Shown: positions 7,835-14,998 of the stretch, piece by piece
Numbering within the stretch: position 1 is the stretch's first letter
Layout: every line of letters begins with the position of its first letter
Assembly: GCA_002167555.2 (NCBI GenBank)
Contig: NHDL02000002.1
Location: 41,717-58,058 of the forward strand
DNA: 16,342 bases
Origin: Deltaproteobacteria bacterium TMED58
Lineage (GTDB): Bacteria; Desulfobacterota_D; UBA1144
Direction of reading: 5' to 3'
The notes under the pieces: generated by a model
What the model saw: only the letters and a program-made list of their open reading frames with translations
Told to the model about the DNA's origin: nothing
Database searches by the model: none
Program-made: the position numbers and the translations under genes

Positions 7835-9460
7835 ATGAAAAAAATTGACTGGGAAAGTAAACATAAAGAGAAGCTAAAAGAAAGAAGAAGTGAATTTCAA
7901 ACTACGTCCAATATTAAGATAGAAAGATTCTATACTAGCCAGGACATATCAAAGAATATAGATGAGAAGAATTCTCTTCCTGGTGAATTTCCCTTTACAA
8001 GAGGCGTTCAACCAACAATGTATAGAGGAAGATTCTGGACTATGCGTCAATATGCTGGTTTCGGGTCTGCTAAAGAAACTAATGAAAGATTTAAATATTT
8101 ACTAGATAAAGGTCAAACAGGTCTTAGTGTTGCATTTGATCTTCCAACCCAAATGGGGTATGACTCTGATGCACCTGTAAGCAAAGGCGAGGTAGGTAAA
8201 GTTGGAGTTGCAATTGATTCATTGAAAGACATAGAAATCTTATTTGATGGAATACCCTTAGATAAAGTATCAACTTCTATGACTATAAATGCTACGGCAT
8301 CAATGCTTTTAGCGATGTATATCGTTGCCGCAGAGAAACAAGGTGTTTCGGCAGATAAGATAATGGGAACAACTCAGAATGACCTGTTAAAAGAGTTTAT
8401 CGCAAGAGGTACCTATGCTTTTCCACCAAACCCATCTGTTCAAATTAGTGTTGATTTAATGGAATATTGCAAGGATTATGTACCAAAATGGAATCCAATA
8501 AGTGTCAGTGGATATCATATAAGAGAAGCTGGATCAACTGCAGTTCAAGAGGTAGCATTTATGTTAGCTGACGCAATTGAGTATCTTGAAATTGCAAAGA
8601 ATAGAAAGCTTGATATAGATGGAATTTGTAAAAGAGTATCTTTCTTTTTTGCGGTTCATGGTAACTTTTTCGAAGAAATTTCTAAGTATAGGGCGGCTAG
8701 AAGAATATGGGCAAATATATTAAGAAAAGATTTTGGTGTAATGGATGATAATGCTTGTAAATTTAGGACTCATTCTCAAACAGGCGGTGTTACTCTTACG
8801 GCTCAGCAACCATTAAACAACATTGTTAGAACAGCTATGCAAGCTATGGCTGCGGTTTTGGGTGGCACACAATCACTTCATACAAATTCCTTTGATGAAG
8901 CCTTAGGGCTTCCTACAGAAGAGTCAGCAACTATAGCACTAAGGACTCAGCAAATTATTGCGCATGAATGTGAAGTTGCAAATACTATTGATCCATTTGC
9001 CGGTTCATACTTTATAGAGAACCTCACAGATCAAATTGAAGAAAAAGTATATGAATATTTAAATATCATTAAAGATAAGGGCGGGATGGTTAAGTGTATT
9101 GAGGATAATTATATTCAAAGTGAAATTGAGAACGCTGCCTACGATTTTCAGATTGAATTAGAAAAAAAAGATAGAGTAATTGTTGGTGTCAATGATTTTA
9201 AAGCAGATGAAGAAGAAGTCCCTCCTATTCAAGGTATTGATAAAAACCTAGAAAAAAATCAGAATGAAAGTTTAAAAGTATTGCGAAACCAAAGAGATAA
9301 TGAAAAAGTTAAAAATTGTCTTAACTTGTTAACTAAGGCTGCAGAAAATAGTGAAAATATAATGCCATATATTTTAGACGCAGTAAGAGAATATTGTACT
9401 ATTGGTGAGATGACTCATGCCCTTGAACAAGTTCATGGAAGATATAAGGGTTCAATTTAA
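7835..9460 (+). CDS. Methylmalonyl-CoA mutase, catalytic (large) subunit without B12 domain
   Basis: Adenosylcobalamin-dependent carbon-skeleton mutase interconverting methylmalonyl-CoA and succinyl-CoA. The 541 residues comprise only the TIM-barrel catalytic part and end at GEMTHALEQVHGRYKGSI, where the linker to the cobalamin domain begins in one-chain enzymes. A separate small B12-binding subunit must be encoded elsewhere. Residues that fix substrate choice in the Propionibacterium enzyme are kept with a constant offset of 16: Y73 (Tyr89, in RQYAGFG), R191 (Arg207) and H228 (His244, in SGYHIREAG). Isobutyryl-CoA-type mutases change the Tyr and Arg, so a carboxylated acyl-CoA is expected; ethylmalonyl-CoA cannot be excluded. 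It follows the prenyl synthase by 2 bases. Its last 9 bases overlap the acetyltransferase gene on the other strand. Confidence 0.9.
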   Translation: MKKIDWESKHKEKLKERRSEFQTTSNIKIERFYTSQDISKNIDEKNSLPGEFPFTRGVQPTMYRGRFWTMRQYAGFGSAKETNERFKYLLDKGQTGLSVAFDLPTQMGYDSDAPVSKGEVGKVGVAIDSLKDIEILFDGIPLDKVSTSMTINATASMLLAMYIVAAEKQGVSADKIMGTTQNDLLKEFIARGTYAFPPNPSVQISVDLMEYCKDYVPKWNPISVSGYHIREAGSTAVQEVAFMLADAIEYLEIAKNRKLDIDGICKRVSFFFAVHGNFFEEISKYRAARRIWANILRKDFGVMDDNACKFRTHSQTGGVTLTAQQPLNNIVRTAMQAMAAVLGGTQSLHTNSFDEALGLPTEESATIALRTQQIIAHECEVANTIDPFAGSYFIENLTDQIEEKVYEYLNIIKDKGGMVKCIEDNYIQSEIENAAYDFQIELEKKDRVIVGVNDFKADEEEVPPIQGIDKNLEKNQNESLKVLRNQRDNEKVKNCLNLLTKAAENSENIMPYILDAVREYCTIGEMTHALEQVHGRYKGSI

Positions 9461-9892
9461 TTCCTTACTCATTAGTAACGCATTTTGATTATCAAATTTA
9501 TAGTATTTTTTTCTAATACCATCCTTCTTGTAAAACAATTTTTTATAAAAGTTAATTGCAGAAAAATTATTTTCAGCAACCTCTAAAGTAATCTTTCTCT
9601 TTTTTTTTAAATATGCAATATTTTCTAATTCCTTCATAAGTTTTTCACCCACCTTGTTTCTTCTTTCTGACTTTATTACACCCACACGCTCAATTTCTAT
9701 AAAATCAACATAAATTCTGGAAAAGATGTATGCGATAATTCTAGAATCTTGAATAACAGCTAAATTTATAGCTTCTAAATTTTTTATTTGATTTTGAATT
9801 ATCTTTGATGACCAACTATCATCAAATATTTTTTTTTCTAAGCCAATAATTTCAATTAAATCATTAAAAACTATTTTTCTAATTGTATCCAT
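9452..9892 (-). CDS. rimI: RimI-like GNAT N-acetyltransferase
   Basis: GNAT-fold enzyme of 146 residues resembling the acetyltransferase of ribosomal protein S18 N-terminal alanine. The acetyl-CoA loop is R77-R78-N-K-V-G82, a loose form of the Q/RxxGxG motif. E104 in LEVAENN and Y116 in NFYKK match in order and spacing the catalytic Glu103 and Tyr115 of E. coli RimI. The ending, a KKYY segment followed by NALLMSKEL, is also RimI-like. The protein is lysine-rich, as expected from base composition. It is divergent from queC with 27 bases between, and convergent with the mutase gene. Other GNAT substrates are possible, since specificity is hard to read from sequence. Confidence 0.75.
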   Translation of the reverse strand: MDTIRKIVFNDLIEIIGLEKKIFDDSWSSKIIQNQIKNLEAINLAVIQDSRIIAYIFSRIYVDFIEIERVGVIKSERRNKVGEKLMKELENIAYLKKKRKITLEVAENNFSAINFYKKLFYKKDGIRKKYYKFDNQNALLMSKELN

Positions 9893-9897
9893 GAATA

Positions 9898-9903
9898 TAT
9901 AAT
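9898..9903 (+). promoter_or_regulatory. Candidate -10 box for the queC operon, overlapping a divergent one
   Basis: A perfect TATAAT stands in the 27-base gap between rimI and queC, with TTTTCT 17 bases upstream as a poor -35 box inside rimI. Transcription would start near 9910, about 10 bases before the queC ATG, and no Shine-Dalgarno is visible. On the minus strand GATAAT (9909 to 9904) could serve rimI in the same way, with a leader of about 5 bases. Both are proposals from position and consensus only. Confidence 0.35.
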
Positions 9904-9919
9904 ATTATCTATTAAATTT

Positions 9920-10651
9920 ATGAAACAAGCATTAGTTATTTTAAGTGGAGGCCAAGATTCTATTACATGTCTTTTTTGGGCAATTAGCAATGGCTATAAC
10001 TGCTCAGCCTTAACTTTTGATTATGATCAATTACATAATATAGAAATTGAGTCAGCAAAAAAAGCGGCACAAATAGCTGGAATAAAAAACCATGAGATAT
10101 CTACTATTGGACCGCTTTTTTCGGGTAATTCCCCTTTGACAAATAAGAGCATGGAACTTGAGCAATATTCGAATTTGGCAGATGTAAGTCCAGGCATACA
10201 AAAAACGTTTGTCCCTGGACGTAATTTATTGTTTTTGTCTTTAGCCGCAAATAAAGCTTATTCAATGAACATAGACACTATGATAACGGGCATATGTCAA
10301 GAGGATTTTGGTGGATACCCTGATTGTAGAAGCGATTTTATAAAAAGTCTTGAAGAAACAATTAAGCTAGGCATGGAAAAGGAGATAAAAATCTTAACAC
10401 CTTTGATGGACATGAAAAAATCAGAGATTGTTATGATGGCCAAAAACCTACCAAAAGAATGTTGGGAAGCTCTATCTTTTTCACATACCAGCTATGATGG
10501 TAAATATCCTCCTACATCAAATGATCACGCTAACCTTTTAAGGGCAAGAGGTTTCGAAGAGGCTGGTTTACCTGATCCATTGGTAGAAAGAGCAGTAGCA
10601 GAAAATTTGATGGAATTACCCAAGACGAGAAATTATGAAAATCAAGATTAA
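9920..10651 (+). CDS. queC: 7-cyano-7-deazaguanine synthase (QueC), without the usual zinc cysteines
   Basis: ATP-dependent conversion of 7-carboxy-7-deazaguanine to preQ0, on the way to queuosine in tRNA. The 243-residue protein has the PP-loop ATP motif SGGQDS (9-14), VPGRNLLFLS (98-107), a TGICQEDFGGYPDCR segment (123-137) and the C-terminal LLRARGFEEAGLPDP. In E. coli QueC four cysteines (188, 197, 200, 203) bind zinc just before the LR motif; here the matching stretch 189-204 is HTSYDGKYPPTSNDHA, with no cysteine but with H189, D202 and H203. Everything else looks intact. It starts the run queC-queE-sirtuin-like-thyX and overlaps queE by 17 bases. The adjacent QueE makes its substrate. 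Function as preQ0 synthase is likely; the metal site is unusual. Confidence 0.92.
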   Translation: MKQALVILSGGQDSITCLFWAISNGYNCSALTFDYDQLHNIEIESAKKAAQIAGIKNHEISTIGPLFSGNSPLTNKSMELEQYSNLADVSPGIQKTFVPGRNLLFLSLAANKAYSMNIDTMITGICQEDFGGYPDCRSDFIKSLEETIKLGMEKEIKILTPLMDMKKSEIVMMAKNLPKECWEALSFSHTSYDGKYPPTSNDHANLLRARGFEEAGLPDPLVERAVAENLMELPKTRNYENQD

Positions 10652-11279
10652 TGAAATTTTTTTTTCTTTACAAGGAGAAGGCTTGCAAGTTGGAGTACCA
10701 ACTATCTTTATACGTCTCTTTGGATGTAGTTTGAGATGCTCTTGGTGCGATTCGATGTATTCAGTCGAAGGTGATGATTATAATGAATTAAATACTGATG
10801 AATTATTAAATATAATTGAAAAAATTGAATGTAAAAATATTTGTATAACAGGTGGAGAACCATTAGAGCAAAAACTTCAACTTGAAAATTTGACTAATAT
10901 ATTACTAGATAGAAATTATAAGATTTTATTAGAAACCGCTGGGCATATTAAACCTATTGAAATATTTAAAAACCCCAATGTAATTATTAGTATGGACTGC
11001 AAGTGTCCTAGTTCAAATATGCAAAAAAAGACTAATGTAAAATATTTAAAAGCTCTTGAGAGTAAAGATCAAATTAAATTTGTAATTAATGATATTGTAG
11101 ATTATGAATATGCCAGAGATTTTGTCACTAGCAATAATTTGAGGGCCAAGATAGTTTTTCAACCGGTTTTTGGTTCAGATCTTAAGGATTTAGCTAATTT
11201 AGTTCTTAGAGATAAGTTGTTAGTTAGGGTTGTTCCTCAGCTACATAAAATAATATGGGGAGATATACGGGGTGTATAA
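10635..11279 (+). CDS. queE: 7-carboxy-7-deazaguanine synthase (radical SAM)
   Basis: Converts 6-carboxytetrahydropterin to 7-carboxy-7-deazaguanine by a radical ring contraction, directly upstream of QueC in the pathway. The 214-residue protein starts MKIKINEIFFSLQGEG, typical of the family, and has the iron-sulfur motif C31-x3-C35-x2-C38. ITGGEPLEQ (71-79) is the SAM-binding stretch and VPQLHKIIWG near the C-terminus is the usual ending. The length is normal. A GAG triplet 5 bases upstream may act as ribosome site. It overlaps queC by 17 bases and the following gene by 25 bases. QueD and folE, which provide the substrate, are not in this window. Confidence 0.95.
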   Translation: MKIKINEIFFSLQGEGLQVGVPTIFIRLFGCSLRCSWCDSMYSVEGDDYNELNTDELLNIIEKIECKNICITGGEPLEQKLQLENLTNILLDRNYKILLETAGHIKPIEIFKNPNVIISMDCKCPSSNMQKKTNVKYLKALESKDQIKFVINDIVDYEYARDFVTSNNLRAKIVFQPVFGSDLKDLANLVLRDKLLVRVVPQLHKIIWGDIRGV

Positions 11280-11983
11280 TTAATAATACTGTAATTCTCC
11301 TAGATAAGAACTTTTATAAAAAAGGACAAATTGAGAAGCTTTTAAGCTATGAAACACGCCCTAATATTAGCAGTTTCAGGTCTGATAGTTCAATTAGAGA
11401 CAGGTTCCTCAAGGATTTTCGAAATATTATGAAACAAGCAGGCCCTTTAGAGCTATCTTCCGATTATAAAAAAGTTTTACAAATCGAAAAAAATTCAGAA
11501 ATTATAGGAGTTATAAATTTGAATATAGATGGAATCCTTAAGCTCAACGGAGCTCAAAAACTAATAGAACTTGAAGGAAATATTAGTTGGTTCTATTGTT
11601 CAGAATGTGGAATGGACAAGGATTCTAATTTAATTGTGGAGGACGACAAAGAATTTAATTGTAATTCATGTGGAAAAAACATTCTTAAGCCTAGTATCCC
11701 TTTTATAGGACAAGAGTTTTCACAATGGGACCTTAAAGACTCCTGGATGATGTTAAACTCTTGCGATAATCTAATAATTTTTGCTGACAATTTTCTCTCA
11801 CCTGTTACCATTTCTTTTATAGATATTGTTGAAAAAAGGATGAAAAATACAAAAATTGTATGCTCGGAATTATTAGATAGCACATTGAATGATTTTCCAA
11901 ATAATAATATCAGTTTTATATATGAGTCCAATGAGTCTTATTTGAATATACTTATGAATACATATGGAGATAGTTTAGTTTGA
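11255..11983 (+). CDS. Sirtuin (Sir2)-like protein, probably catalytically dead
   Basis: The 242-residue protein lines up with the order of sirtuin landmarks but lacks the chemistry. Seen: SSFRSD (39-44) where sirtuins have GIPDFR; INLNIDGILKLNGA (87-100) in place of TQNIDGLHxxAG; ELEG (105-108) in place of ELHG, so the catalytic His is Glu107; four zinc-type cysteines C115, C118, C136, C139; KPSIPFIGQ (145-153) in place of RPxVVFFGE. The NAD-binding GAGxS loop is missing; VILLDKNFY (13-21) occupies its place. The fold and zinc ribbon thus seem kept while NAD binding and deacylation are lost. The ATG start lies inside queE (25-base overlap) and the TGA overlaps the thyX start, so it is built into the operon and not a decayed remnant with stops. 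The role is unknown; the sirtuin link is inference from motif order. Confidence 0.65.
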   Translation: MGRYTGCIINNTVILLDKNFYKKGQIEKLLSYETRPNISSFRSDSSIRDRFLKDFRNIMKQAGPLELSSDYKKVLQIEKNSEIIGVINLNIDGILKLNGAQKLIELEGNISWFYCSECGMDKDSNLIVEDDKEFNCNSCGKNILKPSIPFIGQEFSQWDLKDSWMMLNSCDNLIIFADNFLSPVTISFIDIVEKRMKNTKIVCSELLDSTLNDFPNNNISFIYESNESYLNILMNTYGDSLV

Positions 11984-12651
11984 AAATAAGATTAGTAAGT
12001 TTTTCTAAGCCCACAGAAGAGTTTTTAGGTGATGGAGTATCTAATGTTCAGGAGTTAATTGCTTTTTGTGCTAGAGTTTCTAATCCATCAAATCAAGTTA
12101 ATAATGAAACAAGTGAAAAGTTAATAAGCTACTTAATTAAAAATAAACACTGGTCACCTTTGGAGATGGTTAGTGCATGCATTGAAATTGAGACAACAAG
12201 GGATATTGCGAGACAGATATTGCGTCATAGATCTTTTAGTTTTCAGGAGTTCAGCCAAAGGTATGCAGATCCAACAAAAGATTTATCCTTTGTTACAAGA
12301 GATGCAAGATTGCAAGATAAAAAGAATAGGCAGAATTCTTTAGAGTCTAACGATCCAGATTTAGCCAAGGAGTGGAATAAGAAGCAAGAGAAACTTATAG
12401 ATTTAGCAAAAGACACATATGTCTGGGCGATTAATCAAGGAATTGCTAAAGAGCAAGCTAGATCAGTTTTGCCAGAGGGCAATACTGTTAGTAGGATGTA
12501 TATGAACGGAACATTGAGAAGTTGGGTCCACTATATTGAGCTTAGAAGCTCTAATGGTACCCAAAAAGAACATATGGATATAGCAATTGCAATTGCGAGC
12601 GTAATTAGTGATATTTTTCCAATGGCAAAGAATCTAATAAGTAAGACTTAA
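11980..12651 (+). CDS. thyX: FAD-dependent thymidylate synthase
   Basis: Makes dTMP from dUMP with methylenetetrahydrofolate and reduced FAD, replacing ThyA. The 223-residue protein contains the defining RHR-x7-S motif (R82-H83-R84 to S92), the nucleotide-binding RSVLPEGN and the conserved LRSWVHYIELRS followed by Q and E near the C-terminus. The start is TTG in a TTGA overlap with the stop of the sirtuin-like gene, preceded 9 bases upstream by GGAGA, one of the better ribosome sites here. The 3' end overlaps the next gene on the opposite strand by 4 bases. Use of ThyX is common in small, slow-growing or AT-rich genomes. Confident identification. Confidence 0.96.
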   Translation: MKIRLVSFSKPTEEFLGDGVSNVQELIAFCARVSNPSNQVNNETSEKLISYLIKNKHWSPLEMVSACIEIETTRDIARQILRHRSFSFQEFSQRYADPTKDLSFVTRDARLQDKKNRQNSLESNDPDLAKEWNKKQEKLIDLAKDTYVWAINQGIAKEQARSVLPEGNTVSRMYMNGTLRSWVHYIELRSSNGTQKEHMDIAIAIASVISDIFPMAKNLISKT

Positions 12652-13580
12652 CTATTTAAACTTATAATTTCAATTCCATCCTTTTTTATTAGCTCAAGAT
12701 TTTCGTTGTCAGGAAGCTCAAAAGTTATAATTTTTTTTATTTTTGATCCAGTAAATTCTGAGAAACCAATTTTGTTCATATAGCAAATATTGATTAATTC
12801 TTTCAGACTAACACTATCTATTATTAGATTCGAAGGCATTATCTCATTAACATTCTCAATAAATGAATTGAGTGAATTATTATTTGTAAATTTATTTTTA
12901 AATTTAATAAATAGTAAGTTTAAAACTTTTGAAAAAATATCCTTTTTAAGATATAAAGACGCGCAGAATTCATTTTCATTTATTATATTAAATGTTGATT
13001 CGTTTTTTCTGGCAAAATCATTTATATCTTCCATTGTGTAGGTTTTAATAGAATTTGATTCCAAGAAGGAAATTGTCTTGGATAGATTGATTTTAATTTC
13101 CTTATCTATTTTTGTGTCTTTTTTTGATAACAAGCCAATTTTATAAATATTTTGTAGTGATATTGAATTAGAACTAGATTCTTTAGTTTTTTTAAAATTT
13201 TGTATACTAATAATAATCTTATTTTTCGTTAAATTTTGTAAAATGTGGTTGTCATTTATATCAAGAATTGTATCAACTAATATAATATCAAAGTCTAAAT
13301 TGAACTGCACATCTAGAAGTCTGGATTTGCTTGCAAAATTAAGTGAGCAGCCTAAGTTAATTAGGCAACATTCAAGAACATAAGAGTCGATACAGTTTGC
13401 TGATAAGCTAAGAACTTTTCTATTAATAAGTTTATTTTTAGTAAGATATGAATTTACATACTCAATGTTTGAATATATATCATTGAAAGTTATCTGCTTC
13501 CAATTCATTCCATCCAAAGTTTGGTGGGCTAGCCTTGAGCCATTTTCTTTTAGCAGTATTTTTAGTGCACTTATATTCAT
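12648..13580 (-). CDS. Unrecognised protein resembling a truncated acyl-CoA synthetase (ANL) N-domain
   Basis: No family is certain for this 310-residue, Ile/Asn/Lys-rich protein. Its order of segments resembles the N-terminal domain of AMP-forming acyl-CoA synthetases: KQITFNDIYSNIEYVNSYL (28-46) like the TYAEL helix; VLSLSANCIDSYVLECCLIN (56-75) then LGC, like the VALLLPNxPEYV-LA-LRLGA region; FDIILVD (97-103) like AKVLIVD; YTMEDI (181-186) like the LTHRNL that follows the phosphate loop; and GSKIKKIITFELPDNENL (278-295) like the GGAPL region. The expected TSGTTGxPKG loop is absent (about 170-180 instead), and the protein stops just where YGxTE would come. It therefore cannot be a normal adenylating enzyme. 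The frame is intact. It could be a decayed paralogue, a regulatory pseudoenzyme or an unrelated protein. It is divergent from the CCA enzyme gene and convergent with thyX. Confidence 0.4.
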   Translation of the reverse strand: MNISALKILLKENGSRLAHQTLDGMNWKQITFNDIYSNIEYVNSYLTKNKLINRKVLSLSANCIDSYVLECCLINLGCSLNFASKSRLLDVQFNLDFDIILVDTILDINDNHILQNLTKNKIIISIQNFKKTKESSSNSISLQNIYKIGLLSKKDTKIDKEIKINLSKTISFLESNSIKTYTMEDINDFARKNESTFNIINENEFCASLYLKKDIFSKVLNLLFIKFKNKFTNNNSLNSFIENVNEIMPSNLIIDSVSLKELINICYMNKIGFSEFTGSKIKKIITFELPDNENLELIKKDGIEIISLNS

Positions 13581-13612
13581 ATTAAGGTTTGTTTAAACTA
13601 GATTTTGTCTAT

Positions 13613-13620
13613 AGTATACT
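13613..13620. promoter_or_regulatory. Palindromic AGTATACT, possible -10 element for both directions
   Basis: The 53-base gap between the two divergent genes contains the 8-base palindrome AGTATACT, which gives TATACT on each strand (13615-13620 plus, 13618-13613 minus). Read as a -10 box it would start transcription near 13627 toward the CCA enzyme and near 13606 toward the ANL-like gene. On the plus strand TTTAAA at 13592-13597 has 17-base spacing as a weak -35; it lies within the second palindrome GTTTAAAC (13591-13598). No experimental signal can be read from this. Confidence 0.3.
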
Positions 13621-13633
13621 TTAGAAGCAATTA

Positions 13634-14998
13634 ATGCAATATAGCAATATGAAACTTATTGATAAACCAACCGAAGATAATTCAAAATTTAAAGGGGCAA
13701 AATTTGTTGTAAACGAGCTTGAATCAAATGGCCATGCCGCATTTATAGTTGGTGGAGCGGTTCGAGACTTATATATGGGAATAGAACCAAGTGAGTTTGA
13801 TATCTCTACCTCAGCTACACCTAAAGAAATCGAAAATATTTTCAAGAAAACAAAACCTGTTGGCCAATCTTTTGGAGTTATTCTGGTAATTATTGATAAT
13901 CTTTTTTTTGAAGTTGCTACTTTTAGAGAGGATATGAATTATATTGATGGGAGACATCCTGAAGACGTTAAATATACAAAGGATCCTGAAATTGATATTA
14001 AAAGGAGGGACTTTACTGTAAATGGTCTTATGCTTAACCCAAATACTTTCGAAATAGTTGATTTTTGCAGGGGTTGTGAAGATATAGATAGTAAAATTCT
14101 TAGAACAATTGGTAATCCAGCAGAGAGATTTTCTGAGGACCATTTAAGAATATTGAGGGCAATTAGATTTTCTAACAAATATGATTTAAAGATTGATAAG
14201 GAAACAGAAAAGCAAATCATTAAAATGTCAGAAAAAATTCTCAATGTAAGCATTGAAAGGGTAAGAGAGGAATTTGTAAAAATTATAACAAATAAGAATC
14301 CTGGAAGAGGTATTAAAATTTTAAGTGATTATGGAATACTAAAATATATAATTCCAGAAATTGAAGAATTAAAGGGAGTAGATCAACCAGTAGAGTTTCA
14401 TCCAGAAGGAGACGTCTTTGTTCATACTTGTTTAGTTTTAGATAAACTAACCGATGATGTGCCCGTTGATCCTACTTTAGCTTTAGGAGCACTTCTTCAC
14501 GATATAGGGAAGCCCAAAACCTACACAAAAACGGATAGAGTAAGATTTAATCGTCATGAATATGTTGGAGCTGCAATGTCGGAGAGAATTTGTAAGAATT
14601 TAAAATTTTCTAATAAGCAAATATCAGATATTAAATCACTTGTTAGCGAACATATGAAGTTTGGGAATATAAAAAATATGAAAAAAAGCACTTTTAAGAG
14701 GTTCATATCAATTGATAATTTTGATTTACATTTAAAGCTACATAAGGCCGATTGTTTAGCTAGTCATGGAGATTTAAGCCTCTTGCAGTTCACTATGGAA
14801 AAAATTGAGGAACTCAAGAGTGAACCTATAAAGCCAAGCCCTATAATTAATGGTGATGACTTAATTAGCTTAGGATTGAAGCCTGGGCCAAAGTTTAAGA
14901 AAATATTATCGGAAGCCTTTGACGAACAACTAGAGGGAAATATTTTAAATTGGGAGGAGGGGATTAGTTTTGTCAAAAAGCTAATTAAAAAATTATGA
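13634..14998 (+). CDS. CCA-adding tRNA nucleotidyltransferase / poly(A) polymerase family, with HD domain
   Basis: Class II nucleotidyltransferase of 454 residues, most likely adding or repairing the CCA end of tRNA. Domains in order: catalytic head with VGGAVRDLYMG (39-49) and E54-F-D56 in front of ISTSATP; the RRDFTVNGL motif (124-132); nucleotide-selecting RFSEDHLRILRAIRF (165-179); then an HD phosphohydrolase domain with H264, H289-D290 in LLHDIGKP, and H308. The first of the two catalytic acids, usually Asp in DxD, is Glu54. AGAAG 7 bases before the ATG at 13634 supports that start; an in-frame ATG at 13649 would shorten it by five residues. Poly(A) polymerase and an A-adding-only enzyme cannot be excluded. 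It overlaps the next gene by ATGA. Confidence 0.85.
   Translation: MQYSNMKLIDKPTEDNSKFKGAKFVVNELESNGHAAFIVGGAVRDLYMGIEPSEFDISTSATPKEIENIFKKTKPVGQSFGVILVIIDNLFFEVATFREDMNYIDGRHPEDVKYTKDPEIDIKRRDFTVNGLMLNPNTFEIVDFCRGCEDIDSKILRTIGNPAERFSEDHLRILRAIRFSNKYDLKIDKETEKQIIKMSEKILNVSIERVREEFVKIITNKNPGRGIKILSDYGILKYIIPEIEELKGVDQPVEFHPEGDVFVHTCLVLDKLTDDVPVDPTLALGALLHDIGKPKTYTKTDRVRFNRHEYVGAAMSERICKNLKFSNKQISDIKSLVSEHMKFGNIKNMKKSTFKRFISIDNFDLHLKLHKADCLASHGDLSLLQFTMEKIEELKSEPIKPSPIINGDDLISLGLKPGPKFKKILSEAFDEQLEGNILNWEEGISFVKKLIKKL

Noticed and set aside
7835-9460. Isobutyryl-CoA mutase
   Set aside because: Tyr73 and Arg191, which bind the carboxylate of methylmalonyl-CoA, are both present; isobutyryl-CoA enzymes replace them.
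13811-14253. Two reverse-strand reading frames within the nucleotidyltransferase gene
   Set aside because: They are open by chance in AT-rich DNA opposite a conserved catalytic domain; no domain or start signals are seen.
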